Assembly (NCBI RefSeq): GCF_000420045.1
Contig: NZ_ATUE01000006.1
Location: forward strand, 650,547 to 714,546
Direction: 5' to 3'
Origin: Perlucidibaca piscinae DSM 21586
GTDB taxonomy: Bacteria; Pseudomonadota; Gammaproteobacteria; Pseudomonadales; Moraxellaceae
DNA length: 64,000 nt
A program made the position numbers and the translations under genes. Within the stretch, counting starts at the first letter, position 1; every line of letters begins with the position of its first letter. This document shows, one piece after another, positions 19,142-27,384 of this stretch. Below the pieces are notes generated by a model that was given only the letters and a program-made list of their open reading frames with translations, was not told the origin of the DNA and did not search any database.

Positions 19142-20183
19142 CGGGGGTAGTCGCTCCGAAGAAGGCGCCACCACCCGCTCCGCCACTGGTGCCGGGAGCC
19201 TTGAAGTTGGCGATGAAACTGCCTTCGACGTATTTGCTGCTGCCGCCTACGGCGGCAGTCAACCGAAATGGCGCAAACGCGACGATGGGAACAGCCCCAC
19301 TTTTGGACAGGTCAGCCTTGTCGACCACCGGTATCAACACATCCCAGCTGCCGCCCTTGGCATCGATGAGATCCTGCACGACCTTGTAGATCGACGTTTC
19401 AGTACCAGACTGAATGAATACCTCGTCATCAAGAGTCAACTCCACCGTATTACCCGTGCTGAGAAGGGTCTTGGTGACCTTGGCACTCTGGCTGAACAGA
19501 TCCAGCGAGCTCCATTGACCGGCGGAGCAGTTGGGGTAGTGATATGCCGAGCCGATGCGAACCACCTGGTTGGCGTTTATGGGTGCGCCGTTAGCCCAGT
19601 ATTGATCGAACATGCACTTGTTGAGCACCATGGGAAACAGCGAGCCCTCTCCGGCAAACCCGGGTGTGGCAATGACTGCGACCGCGCTGGCTTGAATGGA
19701 GGCCAGGTAACGCTGGAACACCGGCGCAAAGAGGAGATCCAGCGCACCTCCGTTGACTCCCTCGTCCAGCGTCACGGTGACCCTGACCGCCGGGTTCTCG
19801 CCCAGCAGCGGCGCCGGAGACCCCTCATCATGCGGACGCATGGGGCCTCCGCCTTCAATCGGCCAGAATCCGAGGTCAATCACACCCGTCTGCAGCAAGG
19901 CTCCGGCAGCCCGGTTCAAGGTAATCGCTTCAGCAGCCCCCTCTTCGGCCGAGTTCCAGTCCGGCGCGATGTAGCTGCCGAGGCGTGCAGCGCCTGCAAG
20001 CGCAGCCGCATCAGCTGCATTCTGCAGCTCGTTTCGGGCTACAAGGATGCGCGACACGTCAATAGCCAAAGCGGTCAAAGCAACAAGGCAGAAAGTCAAT
20101 GGCGCAGCGAGCAGCATGATGCCACCACGCTGGGCCTTGCCGATGCGAGGGAGTGTCACGGAACATGCCTCGTGAATGGCCAT
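19125..20183 (-). CDS. TadG-like pilus assembly protein (second locus, b)
   Basis: 352 aa from ATG 20183 (GGGAG at 7 bp; the longer frame to 20228 would overlap the upstream gene). N-terminus RGGIMLLAAPLTFCLVALTALAIDVSRILVARNELQNAADAAALAGAARLG is the Tad-domain signature: TM helix, Asp, then LQNAADAAALAGA. The remainder is an extracytoplasmic domain (VRVTVTLDEGVN, ASAVAVIATPGFAGEGSLFPMVLNKCMF). Paired with a TadE-like gene 37 bp upstream, and similar in plan to 20769-21887. Probably a minor pseudopilin or adhesive tip component of a Tad-type pilus (inference). Confidence 0.82.
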   Translation of the reverse strand: MAIHEACSVTLPRIGKAQRGGIMLLAAPLTFCLVALTALAIDVSRILVARNELQNAADAAALAGAARLGSYIAPDWNSAEEGAAEAITLNRAAGALLQTGVIDLGFWPIEGGGPMRPHDEGSPAPLLGENPAVRVTVTLDEGVNGGALDLLFAPVFQRYLASIQASAVAVIATPGFAGEGSLFPMVLNKCMFDQYWANGAPINANQVVRIGSAYHYPNCSAGQWSSLDLFSQSAKVTKTLLSTGNTVELTLDDEVFIQSGTETSIYKVVQDLIDAKGGSWDVLIPVVDKADLSKSGAVPIVAFAPFRLTAAVGGSSKYVEGSFIANFKAPGTSGGAGGGAFFGATTPAILAD

Positions 20184-20220
20184 CACGGACTCCCTGCAGG
20201 CGGACTCTGGCCCGCCCGAC

Positions 20221-20646
20221 TCACTCAAAGATCATGGTGGCCGTCGCGGCCAATGGGCCCGGACTGAGCACCTTGAGCAGCGCAAGTCCGGTGTAGGCAT
20301 AGCTGACCGTCACGCGCAGTGGCTCACCCGGGATACGCCCGGCTGGCTCCTCAATCACGACCTCAGGGGCCACCTGACTGCCAAAGGTGATGAGGTGTTC
20401 CTGGCAATAGTCGAGTGCCGTCTGGGTGATGTCTTCATGACTGGGTGCCGGAACACGGAAAGAGATACCTGCCCGAGCCGCTTCCCGGCTGGCATTGGTG
20501 ATCACCGCCTGGTTGTAGAGCGCCAACCCGTACGTGATGGTCGCGAATGCCAGCATCAAAAAGACGGGCAAAACGAAAGCCATCTCGATGACGGCGAGAC
20601 CACGACCGTGGTGACGTGACTTGCCTAGCAGGTAATGACAACGCAT
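20221..20646 (-). CDS. TadE-like pseudopilin (second locus, b)
   Basis: 141 aa from ATG 20646 (GGAG at 9 bp). After a basic leader MRCHYLLGKSRHHGRG comes LAVIEMAFVLPVFLMLAFATITYGLALYNQAVITNASREAARAGI, the classic TadE pattern (Glu at +5, long helix, then ITNASREAAR). The C-terminal part is a small beta-rich domain. Nearly the same ALYN(Q/K)(A/S)VITNASREAAR stretch occurs in 21911-22354, showing recent duplication of a TadE-TadG pair. Confidence 0.87.
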   Translation of the reverse strand: MRCHYLLGKSRHHGRGLAVIEMAFVLPVFLMLAFATITYGLALYNQAVITNASREAARAGISFRVPAPSHEDITQTALDYCQEHLITFGSQVAPEVVIEEPAGRIPGEPLRVTVSYAYTGLALLKVLSPGPLAATATMIFE

Positions 20647-20726
20647 AGCGAACACTCCGAATACCCACATTTGAATATGCGTCGGATGCGGAGTGAAGAA
20701 TGTGGTTTAAATGCTGGTTAAATGTC

Positions 20727-20754
20727 AAGAAGATCGCCTTTTGGCGACCTTCTT
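20727..20754 (-). terminator. hairpin between the two TadE/TadG pairs
   Basis: On the minus strand AAGAAGGTCGCC pairs with GGCGATCTTCTT around AAAA (12 bp, one G-U). Read on the plus strand the same stem has an A-C mismatch, so it is built for minus-strand RNA. It lies 15 bp after the TadG-like stop at 20769. The U tract is weak, so it may attenuate rather than fully terminate. Confidence 0.6.
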
Positions 20755-20768
20755 GTAAACACCTTGAT

Positions 20769-21887
20769 TTAATTGACGAGAATCGATTTGGTCATCACAC
20801 CGGCAGTACGCGGGCCATCCAGATCCGGAAGGCCATCGACAAACTTGACGGGATCGGCAATCGTGAACTCGATGAAATTTGTCACACCGCCAGATTTACC
20901 GTTGTTAAGTACCGGTTTGCCCTTGTTGATATTACCCAGTTCGAGTGCAATCAGGTTTTGTATCGTGACATTTTTCTGCCCCGTCGGAAGCAGGGTTTCC
21001 GAGAGCAACGGCACCAGCACCACATCACCGGTGACCTTGCCATACAGATTGGTTACCGAGCCTCCGAGAATGTCGGTGGTGTCACCTGGCTCGACAGGAA
21101 CAGCCACTTCAGGATCACTGAGAATATCCTGGACGCTCTTGTTGCCGTTGCAGCCAGAGTCCGTGCAGAAGGATACCCACTGGGCAAACCCCTGGAAGAC
21201 ATTGCCACCAATATCCTTGCAGGCCACGTCGTTGGGTTGACCGGCGGAGGAGGAACCATAAACCCTGAATGTAAGCGGTGAATTGGTCTTGGGAGACCCA
21301 TCGGCATTGAGCAACGCATTCTTGAGGCAGTTGGAGAAGGCGAATGGCATTCCCTTGCCACTGGTGGACGTGGCAATGACACCCGTTGCCGAGGCATCCA
21401 GCTCGAAGAAATCAACACCCATCAGCGGTGCAAACACGGTCTGGATCACGCCAGAAGCGGAGGCTTCGGAACGGTCGACGGTAACGCGCATGGCAGGGAG
21501 TTCGTCCGAAGCCAGCGAGAACGAGGCGATCGGCAGATCGGAACAGTCTGCAACCAGTTCGAATGAGCCGCCTTCAGACCAGACGCCCACAAGCACCGAA
21601 AGATCACCGGCAGCAACAGCTGTCTTCAACACCTTGTTCTTGGCTGCATACGTTTCTGCCGCATCACAGGCAGCGGCCCAGTCCTGGTCATAGAAATTGC
21701 CGATGCTGCCAATGCCCGCGAGGGCGGCGGAATCTGCGGCGTTCTGCAGTTCCCCCTTGACCACGTAGGCGCGGCCAAAGTCCACCGTGAATGCGGTGAT
21801 GCCAAGCAACGAGACCATGGCTCCCATGACAAGAATCAGGGAGGCGCCACGCTGGTTGCGGCGCGGCTTGGCGAAAAAGCGATTCAT
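20769..21887 (-). CDS. TadG-like pilus assembly protein (second locus, a)
   Basis: 372 aa. MNRFFAKPRRNQRGASLILVMGAMVSLLGITAFTVDFGRAYVVKGELQNAADSAALAGIGSIG shows the basic leader, TM helix, Asp and LQNAADSAALAG helix of the Tad domain. The extracytoplasmic part includes MRVTVDRSEASASGVIQTVFAPLMGVDFFELDASATGVI, parallel to RVTVTLDEGVNGGALDLLFAPVFQRYLASIQASAVAVI in 19125-20183. The two are therefore paralogues, not just members of a broad family. Starts 23 bp after the TadE-like gene. Confidence 0.84.
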   Translation of the reverse strand: MNRFFAKPRRNQRGASLILVMGAMVSLLGITAFTVDFGRAYVVKGELQNAADSAALAGIGSIGNFYDQDWAAACDAAETYAAKNKVLKTAVAAGDLSVLVGVWSEGGSFELVADCSDLPIASFSLASDELPAMRVTVDRSEASASGVIQTVFAPLMGVDFFELDASATGVIATSTSGKGMPFAFSNCLKNALLNADGSPKTNSPLTFRVYGSSSAGQPNDVACKDIGGNVFQGFAQWVSFCTDSGCNGNKSVQDILSDPEVAVPVEPGDTTDILGGSVTNLYGKVTGDVVLVPLLSETLLPTGQKNVTIQNLIALELGNINKGKPVLNNGKSGGVTNFIEFTIADPVKFVDGLPDLDGPRTAGVMTKSILVN

Positions 21888-21910
21888 GATGGGCCTCCGC
21901 CGGAAACAGA

Positions 21911-22354
21911 TCAGATCTCGAACTTCATCTGTGTTTCGGATTCCATGCTGATCACGTTGCCAACACCCATCAGGGCTCCAGCAACCGTGTTGAAGTCGAA
22001 GTTCACGCGCACGATCAGCGTGTTGTCCATCTTGGTCGGGTCAACGGCATTGATGGTGGAGACAGGTTCAGCCTCTGCCGTGCACGTTGTAGAACCGCCA
22101 AAATTGATCAGACGACCATTGCAACGATTGATCGCATCCTGGGCAATCGCGTCGTAGTCAACGGTGGTGGAATAGACGATGCCGTTCCGAGCTGCCTCGC
22201 GACTGGCGTTGGTGATCACCGACTTGTTGTACAGGGCTATGCCGAAATTGATGACGCCGAAAAGCACCAGAAGCACGAGCGGCAAGGTCAATGCGGCTTC
22301 AATGATGGCAACACCTTTCTGCCCGGATGCGGACTTGCGATTCAATCTGATCAT
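21911..22354 (-). CDS. TadE-like pseudopilin (second locus, a)
   Basis: 147 aa. Leader MIRLNRKSASGQKG, then VAIIEAALTLPLVLLVLFGVINFGIALYNKSVITNASREAARNGI, a textbook TadE N-terminus with the conserved Glu and ITNASREAAR. A GGGAGAG lies just before ATG 22354. First gene of the four-gene minus-strand set 22354-19125. A central CNGRLINFGGSTTC pair could form a disulfide in the periplasm. Confidence 0.9.
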   Translation of the reverse strand: MIRLNRKSASGQKGVAIIEAALTLPLVLLVLFGVINFGIALYNKSVITNASREAARNGIVYSTTVDYDAIAQDAINRCNGRLINFGGSTTCTAEAEPVSTINAVDPTKMDNTLIVRVNFDFNTVAGALMGVGNVISMESETQMKFEI

Positions 22355-22659
22355 GTCAACTCTCCCTGTAACCTGATCAATCCCGTTCCGGGATCCTGAT
22401 CAAGGACATGCACTGGCTGGCAGGGAGCGACACGCTAACGTGGTCTCATCAGGCAGTCATTGCCTGAGTGATGCGACGCGGCAAAGGTTTTGCCACATGC
22501 TTCGACAGTCATTGCTGCTGCCGAGGCTCCCTGCATCGATGAACGTTTACATTTTAACCACACTACATCACGAAAAGCCACTGCTTTAATCACGGGCACG
22601 ATGGATTGCTCAATGCCCCCTGCCAATGACCTGGCGCCTGTTGTAGGATGCGCTGCGCG
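22355..22659. other. intergenic region upstream of the TadE/TadG set
   Basis: About 305 bp without a convincing gene. It contains a hairpin-capable element at 22374-22402: ATCCCG-TTC-CGGGAT framed by two TGATCA palindromes. It also contains CAGGCA/TGCCTG arms around 22450-22466. The first lies just upstream of the TadE-like start and could be a regulator site or part of its leader. No consensus promoter pair was found. Confidence 0.4.
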
Positions 22660-22747
22660 GGAGGCGTGGCAGAGTGGTTGAATGCACCGGTCTTGAAAAC
22701 CGGCGACGGGCAACCGTTCGTGAGTTCGAATCTCACCGCCTCCGCCA
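22660..22747 (+). tRNA. tRNA-Ser (UGA)
   Basis: 88 nt. Acceptor GGAGGCG pairs with CGCCTCC, discriminator G and encoded CCA. The anticodon stem CCGGT/ACCGG encloses loop CTTGAAA with anticodon TGA. The long variable arm and TTCGAAT T-loop are typical of serine tRNA. Confidence 0.97.
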
Positions 22748-22804
22748 CTTTCTTCCTCACGTGTCTCATGGCTGCATCGAGGCCAGGTCACCGGGTAGGT
22801 GCTC

Positions 22805-23974
22805 ATGCACGAAACGCCCCGCATGACACTGCCACACTGGTTGCCGGTGTGGCGGCTCGACCTGTACGCACGGCTGCTTTTGCTGCTTTATCTTCTGCTT
22901 CCAGCGATCTGGCTTGTCACTGACTTCAGTCAGGCACCCGGCGTGCTGGGGCGCGATTTCATTGCATTCTGGGCTGCTGCCAAACTGACATCGGCCCAGA
23001 GTGCGCTCGCCGTCTATCAGCCGGAAATTCTGCTTTCCTTTTCAAGAACAGCCGTGCCGGATGCGTTTGATCTGCCGTGGTTCTATCCGCCTACCTATTT
23101 GTTGATGGTGCAATGGCTGAGACCGTTCAGCTACCCGGAAGCATTTGCTTACTTCACCGGCGGAAGCATTGTGCTCTATGGCTTCGCTGTCTACGCGCTG
23201 TGTCGTTCGAAACGGATGACCTGCTATGCCCTGGCACTGCCCTTCGTGTTCATCACGGCGCAATACGGCCAGAACGGACTGCTGCTGGCCGCGATCGTGG
23301 CTGCAGCTGCCCGAATGCACTCCCGGCCCTTCATTTCCGGTGTTCTATTGGGATTGCTGTGCATCAAGCCGCATCTGTTCATCGGCCTTGGCCTGCTGTT
23401 GATCACGTGTGCCAGCCCTGCCATGTGGGGCGGTGCATTGCTGTCCTCACTGGTTCTTGCAGTGTCCGCCACCCTGATGTTCTCACCAGCCATCTGGGTG
23501 ATCTTTTTCGAGACGCTGGACCGGGCTCGGCTGCTTCTCGAGCAAGGTGTTCTGCCATGGTGGCAGATGGGCAGCCTGTTCAGCGGACTGCGACAGTGGG
23601 GGGTGGATGTCACCGGCAGTCACGCTCTTCAACTGATCTGGGGACTGCTGGGACTGCTTATGACCTGGCGAGTCATTCGATCAACCCGGCGATGGGAACT
23701 GCATTGGGCGGCGAGCATCGCCGGCGGACTGATGGTGAGTCCGTTCCTGTATCAGTACGACATGGTACTGCTGGCCATTCCGCTGGTTCTGCTGGTGATG
23801 TCGGCCTGCAAGGATGGTCTGCCAGGCGGACAGGTACAGGCGTTCCTGGTTGTCGCGATGCTGCCGTTGCTCGACTATCTGAATCTGACGCATCTCAACT
23901 GGGTCCTGCCAGCCATCGTGCTGTTCATGTGCTGGCGACAATCCCGTTGCAGCTCACTACCCGGCAGATCGTGA
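22805..23974 (+). CDS. GT87/DUF2029-type polytopic glycosyltransferase
   Basis: 389 aa from ATG 22805 (AGG at about 7 bp; GTG 22799 is an alternative). About 9-10 hydrophobic helices. The early loop contains GVLGRDFIAFWAAAKLTSAQSALAVYQPE with the conserved Asp after the first TM. Then come FYPPTYLLMVQWLRPFSYPEAF and HLFIGLGLLLIT, features of the GT-C fold DUF2029/GT87 family that uses polyprenyl-phosphate sugars. The substrate cannot be told from sequence. Starts 58 bp after tRNA-Ser and converges on the HIT gene (1-bp gap). Confidence 0.82.
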   Translation: MHETPRMTLPHWLPVWRLDLYARLLLLLYLLLPAIWLVTDFSQAPGVLGRDFIAFWAAAKLTSAQSALAVYQPEILLSFSRTAVPDAFDLPWFYPPTYLLMVQWLRPFSYPEAFAYFTGGSIVLYGFAVYALCRSKRMTCYALALPFVFITAQYGQNGLLLAAIVAAAARMHSRPFISGVLLGLLCIKPHLFIGLGLLLITCASPAMWGGALLSSLVLAVSATLMFSPAIWVIFFETLDRARLLLEQGVLPWWQMGSLFSGLRQWGVDVTGSHALQLIWGLLGLLMTWRVIRSTRRWELHWAASIAGGLMVSPFLYQYDMVLLAIPLVLLVMSACKDGLPGGQVQAFLVVAMLPLLDYLNLTHLNWVLPAIVLFMCWRQSRCSSLPGRS

Positions 23975-23975
23975 A

Positions 23976-24428
23976 TCATTGATCCAAACGTGCTGAAGCC
24001 AGCATGTCTGCCTGCTTTTGCAGCAGCCTCCGTTTGCTCTCTCCCACACGCTTCGGCACTGCCAGCGTGGCGACATGCCAGAGCATGCGCCCCACGGTGT
24101 GAAGGGTGTCGTTGCCGTAGCGCGGAATGACATGAATGTGCACGTGCGGCACCGACTGGCTGGCCGCTTTGCCGTCATTGATCAGGAAGTGCTGTGCAAG
24201 GCTGCCGAGGGCCTGGCGCTGGGCATGAGCGACGCGATGCGCGACCTCGAACAGGTGCGAGCGCGTGTCGGCATCCAGCTCCGCCAGCGTGGCCACCGAC
24301 CGGCGCGGAACGACCAGGACATGACCGGGCGACATGGGATGGATGTCCATGAAAGCCACGCAGCAGTCGTCCTGGTGCACCCAGTGGGCTGGCAGGCTTC
24401 CGGCAATGAGCTGATCAAAAACGGTCAT
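23976..24428 (-). CDS. HIT family nucleotide hydrolase/transferase
   Basis: 150 aa from ATG 24428 (GGGAG at 8 bp). HIT fold: CCVAFMDIHPMSPGHVLVVPRRSVATLAELD, then the histidine triad VPHVHIHVIPRY at about residue 100. HIT proteins cleave nucleoside-phosphoramidates or dinucleotides. The C-terminal ~35 residues (KRVGESKRRLLQKQADMLASARL) are basic and helical. The specific substrate is unknown. Convergent with the GT87 gene. Confidence 0.9.
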   Translation of the reverse strand: MTVFDQLIAGSLPAHWVHQDDCCVAFMDIHPMSPGHVLVVPRRSVATLAELDADTRSHLFEVAHRVAHAQRQALGSLAQHFLINDGKAASQSVPHVHIHVIPRYGNDTLHTVGRMLWHVATLAVPKRVGESKRRLLQKQADMLASARLDQ

Positions 24429-24711
24429 GGCGTGACTCCCGACGATGGTTTTGAAAACAATACCTTGCCAGATACTGGTCCGACAGTCTCTCGTTTGTGT
24501 GCGCCAACTGAAGAAGTGTCTTAGAACGATGACAGCTAAGCCAACCCTGCCGGTCACCGGTCGGGATGCCTGGGAACGGCATGGTAACCGCATCAAGTCG
24601 GCTGGACATCTGTTCGTCCTTAGACAGATTGGTTACTGGTCGCTCGCAGTCCGGTATGCGATGGTCGGTGTGTGGACATCAGCACCTGATGTCGCGACAG
24701 GGAGGATGTGC

Positions 24712-24819
24712 ATGACGACAGCGGTAATCGCAGGCGTTCTGGCCCACAGCCTGTGGGCATTGCTCAGGAACCCGCCAATCCGTCTGCCTGACTTGGCAGA
24801 GCAACCATCTCGCCAGTGA
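24712..24819 (+). CDS. possible 35-aa small protein
   Basis: A short frame in an otherwise empty 460-bp region (24429-24889). ATG 24712 is preceded by GGAGG at 24701-24705 (6-bp spacing). The product starts MTTAVIAGVLAHSLWALLRN, a short hydrophobic segment, and ends with a polar tail. A GC-rich hairpin follows 11 bp after the stop. Only the ribosome site and terminator placement support it; no family recognised. Nothing else was found in this gap. Confidence 0.3.
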   Translation: MTTAVIAGVLAHSLWALLRNPPIRLPDLAEQPSRQ

Positions 24820-24830
24820 GCTGGCAAACT

Positions 24831-24853
24831 GACGGGGCCCTTGGGCCCCCGTC
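24831..24853. terminator. GC-rich hairpin between small ORF and secreted-protein gene
   Basis: GACGGGG...CCCCGTC arms with an inner CCC-TT-GGG, directly downstream of the minus-strand gene ending at 24890 and of the short plus-strand frame. T runs are weak on both sides, so it may be a Rho-assisted or bidirectional terminator. Confidence 0.55.
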
Positions 24854-24889
24854 GTGTATTCCGCACAAGGCAACGTGCGACGCATGCCG

Positions 24890-25378
24890 TCATTCGATGA
24901 GATCCTGGGTCTGAAGCACCAGTATCCCGTTTTGCATCACCGTGATTTCCACGGTCTCTCCCACGAAAATCACGTCCGCGATGCTGGCTTTCCACTGGCT
25001 GTTCGGACAGCCAGCCTCGCTCCAGGTCGGATCCGGCGGGGTGTCGGTGCTGAGCTTGAGGGTCACCGATCCGTTCTTGATGCTGTTCGAGGGCACCCTC
25101 AGGTCCCCCCCGATATCAGTGATGGCAGCCGGATTCTGGCCCGGCGACAGCTTGCCCTTGGGATTCTTGCACAGGGTGCTCACCTCGACAGGCTCGCTGA
25201 GCACGCGAATGGCAACGTCGAGATCTCCGTTGCCCAGACCGGTCAGCTTCATGCTGCATGTCGCGACCTTGCCGTCATCGATGCAGACCGGTCCCTTGTT
25301 GAACTGCGGATTGCCGGCCTGCACCAGCCCGGCGGTCAGGGCGCCGACGACGCCCATCATCAGGATCTTCATGTTCAT
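24890..25378 (-). CDS. unknown secreted/periplasmic protein
   Basis: 162 aa. Signal peptide MNMKILMMGVVGALTAGLVQAG with cleavage near residue 21. The mature protein is beta-rich with four cysteines (PVCIDDGKVATCSMKL, TLCKNPKGKL, EAGCPNSQW), suggesting two disulfides in an extracytoplasmic domain. GGAAGGAAG precedes the ATG. No family recognised; the size and fold impression recall small pilin-like or binding proteins, but that is only an impression. Divergent from the LuxR-type regulator at 25565, which may control it. Confidence 0.7.
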   Translation of the reverse strand: MNMKILMMGVVGALTAGLVQAGNPQFNKGPVCIDDGKVATCSMKLTGLGNGDLDVAIRVLSEPVEVSTLCKNPKGKLSPGQNPAAITDIGGDLRVPSNSIKNGSVTLKLSTDTPPDPTWSEAGCPNSQWKASIADVIFVGETVEITVMQNGILVLQTQDLIE

Positions 25379-25564
25379 GGTGTGCTTCCTTCCGTGGTCA
25401 TGGTCAGTCTGCGTCGCGTCTGCACGGCGACGTCAGCATCGTGATCATGGGCGGGACAGGCCTCACCAGCCATCGCCTCGACCGGCTAGCCCTTGCGGTG
25501 TAGATCGCCGAGTCGTAGGGTGAATGTGTTGACGCACGCGCGTCGCTGCAGGGATGCGGCCAGC

Positions 25565-26143
25565 ATGCATGCTCATCTGTTGACAGCCTGGCTGCTCGGC
25601 AACGCGGCCGACTGGCGCTCCGCCATGCGTCAGGTGATGGCGGCCTCGCTGCCGTCGCCCTGCTCGCTCTGCGATGCCCCTCTCTGCGACATGCCACGCC
25701 TGCTGGCGCTGGGGCAGCCGGATGTCGTGCTCTGGGATCGGGAGGCACGCGACTGGATAAGCGTCTTGCAAATCCTTGCACGACGCGCGCCGCATGCCCT
25801 GCAGGTGGTCGTTGGTCGACGCTGGACCGCAGATGAGGAGTCGCTGGCGCAGGCACTGGGCGTGCACCACTGCCTGTCACGTGTGCAGATCGACGCCACC
25901 CTGCCGGCCCTGTTGCGTACGCGACTGGTACCGGCGTTCTCCTCCGTCTGTCCGGAAGAATCTCGCATGAGCGTGCTGACGGCACGCGAGCAGCAGATCG
26001 TGGAGGCCTTGCAGAACGGCCTTGACAACAAGTCCATCGCACGGCTGCTGGGCATCAGTCCGTCCACCGTGAAAACCCACCTGCATCATGTCTTCGACAA
26101 GCTGGGCACGACGCGCACGCAGCTGCTGCTGCACGGACGCTGA
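25565..26143 (+). CDS. LuxR/NarL-type transcriptional regulator
   Basis: 192 aa from ATG 25565, chosen because upstream in-frame GTG codons lack a ribosome site and AGGGA lies about 10 bp before this ATG. The C-terminal ~60 residues are a GerE/LuxR helix-turn-helix: LTAREQQIVEALQNGLDNKSIARLLGISPSTVKTHLHHVFDKLGTTRTQL. The N-terminal half resembles a degenerate receiver domain (PDVVLWDREARDWISVLQIL) without the usual phospho-Asp pocket. It lacks a partner kinase here. Divergent from the secreted-protein gene. Confidence 0.85.
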   Translation: MHAHLLTAWLLGNAADWRSAMRQVMAASLPSPCSLCDAPLCDMPRLLALGQPDVVLWDREARDWISVLQILARRAPHALQVVVGRRWTADEESLAQALGVHHCLSRVQIDATLPALLRTRLVPAFSSVCPEESRMSVLTAREQQIVEALQNGLDNKSIARLLGISPSTVKTHLHHVFDKLGTTRTQLLLHGR

Positions 26144-26190
26144 CGTTCAAGCAGCCCAGAGAGTCGTGAGGCAGCAGACCGCTGGCGTCT

Positions 26191-27384
26191 TCAGGCCACG
26201 TCACGCAGGAAGCGGCTGCGCAGACAGGCCAGCAATGCACATGCCGCCATCACCGTGCACAGCGTTTTCGCATCGGTGCCCTGCAGGGCACTGACGATGC
26301 CGGCGGCAATCGCGCCGGACAGGCTGCCGATGGTGCCGTACAGGGCAGACGCTGTGCCTGCGTGAGAGGCATAGGGCGCCATGGCGAGGATGGTGGCGTT
26401 GGGCAGCACGAAACCCAGGCAGCCGGTGAACAGGAACAGTGCCGGCAGCAGCGCTGTGAAGCCACCAGCGCCGGTCCAGCCCAGTACCAGCAAAACCAGC
26501 CCTGCCCCGGCCTGCATCATAAGGCTGCGCTGCAGCAGCCTGAGCGGACCCCAGCGGCGCACCAGGCGGCCATTGAGCTGGGTGGCGAGAATCAGCCAGA
26601 AGGCGTTGGCGCCGAACAGCCAGCCGTACTGGTCGGCACTGAGTCCGAAATGGTCAATGAACACGAACGATGAGGCCGCAATGAACGCGTAGAGGCCTGC
26701 CATGCTGATGCTGCTGGTGAGGGCAAAGCCGCGAAAGCGATGGGTCTTCAGCAGCAGCCAGTAATTCTGCACGATGCTGCCCGGGCGCAGCGGGCGCTGG
26801 TGTTCGGGTTGAAGGGTCTCGGGCAGATGGCGGTGCAGCGCGGTCAGGGTGATGACGCCGTAGAGCGCCAGCACCACGAAGATGGCATGCCAGTCGAACA
26901 GGTGCAGCAGCTGGGCCCCCAGCAATGGCGCCACCATGGGCGCGATGCCCATGACCAGCATCATGGCGGCGTACATGCGCGCCGCCTCGGCGGTATCGAA
27001 GCTGTCGCGCACGATGGCCCGGGCGATGACCACGCCAGCGCAGGCACCGAAGGCCTGCAGGAAGCGCAGCACGATGAGGGCATCGACCGAGGTGGCCAGG
27101 GCACACCCTATGGAGGCCGCGATGAACAGACCGAGGCTGGCATAGAGCGGTGGCTTGCGCCCGTAGCGGTCGGCCAGCGGCCCATAGAACAGCTGGCCGA
27201 GGGCAAAGGCGGCGAAGAACGAGGCCAGGGTCAGCTGCAGCCGGGCGGCGTCGGTGGCGAGATCACGCTGCAGGCTGGGCAGAGCCGGCAGGTACATGTC
27301 GATGGACATGGGCGCGAAGGCGGTCAGGCTGCCGAGCAGAAACACCAGCAGCGGCGTGCGTTGCAAACGACTGGCGTCGGTCAT
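26191..27384 (-). CDS. Bcr/CflA-family MFS multidrug efflux transporter
   Basis: 397 aa, 12 predicted TM helices. Opens with LVFLLGSLTAFAPMSIDMYLPALPSLQRDL, the signature of the Bcr/CflA (DHA1) group. The loop 2-3 motif GPLADRYGRKPPLYASLGLFI and motif C region GACAGVVIARAIVRD are intact. It should export drugs such as bicyclomycin-type compounds or metabolites by proton antiport; substrate not determinable. Overlaps the rmuC stop by ATGA (27381-27384). Confidence 0.9.
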   Translation of the reverse strand: MTDASRLQRTPLLVFLLGSLTAFAPMSIDMYLPALPSLQRDLATDAARLQLTLASFFAAFALGQLFYGPLADRYGRKPPLYASLGLFIAASIGCALATSVDALIVLRFLQAFGACAGVVIARAIVRDSFDTAEAARMYAAMMLVMGIAPMVAPLLGAQLLHLFDWHAIFVVLALYGVITLTALHRHLPETLQPEHQRPLRPGSIVQNYWLLLKTHRFRGFALTSSISMAGLYAFIAASSFVFIDHFGLSADQYGWLFGANAFWLILATQLNGRLVRRWGPLRLLQRSLMMQAGAGLVLLVLGWTGAGGFTALLPALFLFTGCLGFVLPNATILAMAPYASHAGTASALYGTIGSLSGAIAAGIVSALQGTDAKTLCTVMAACALLACLRSRFLRDVA

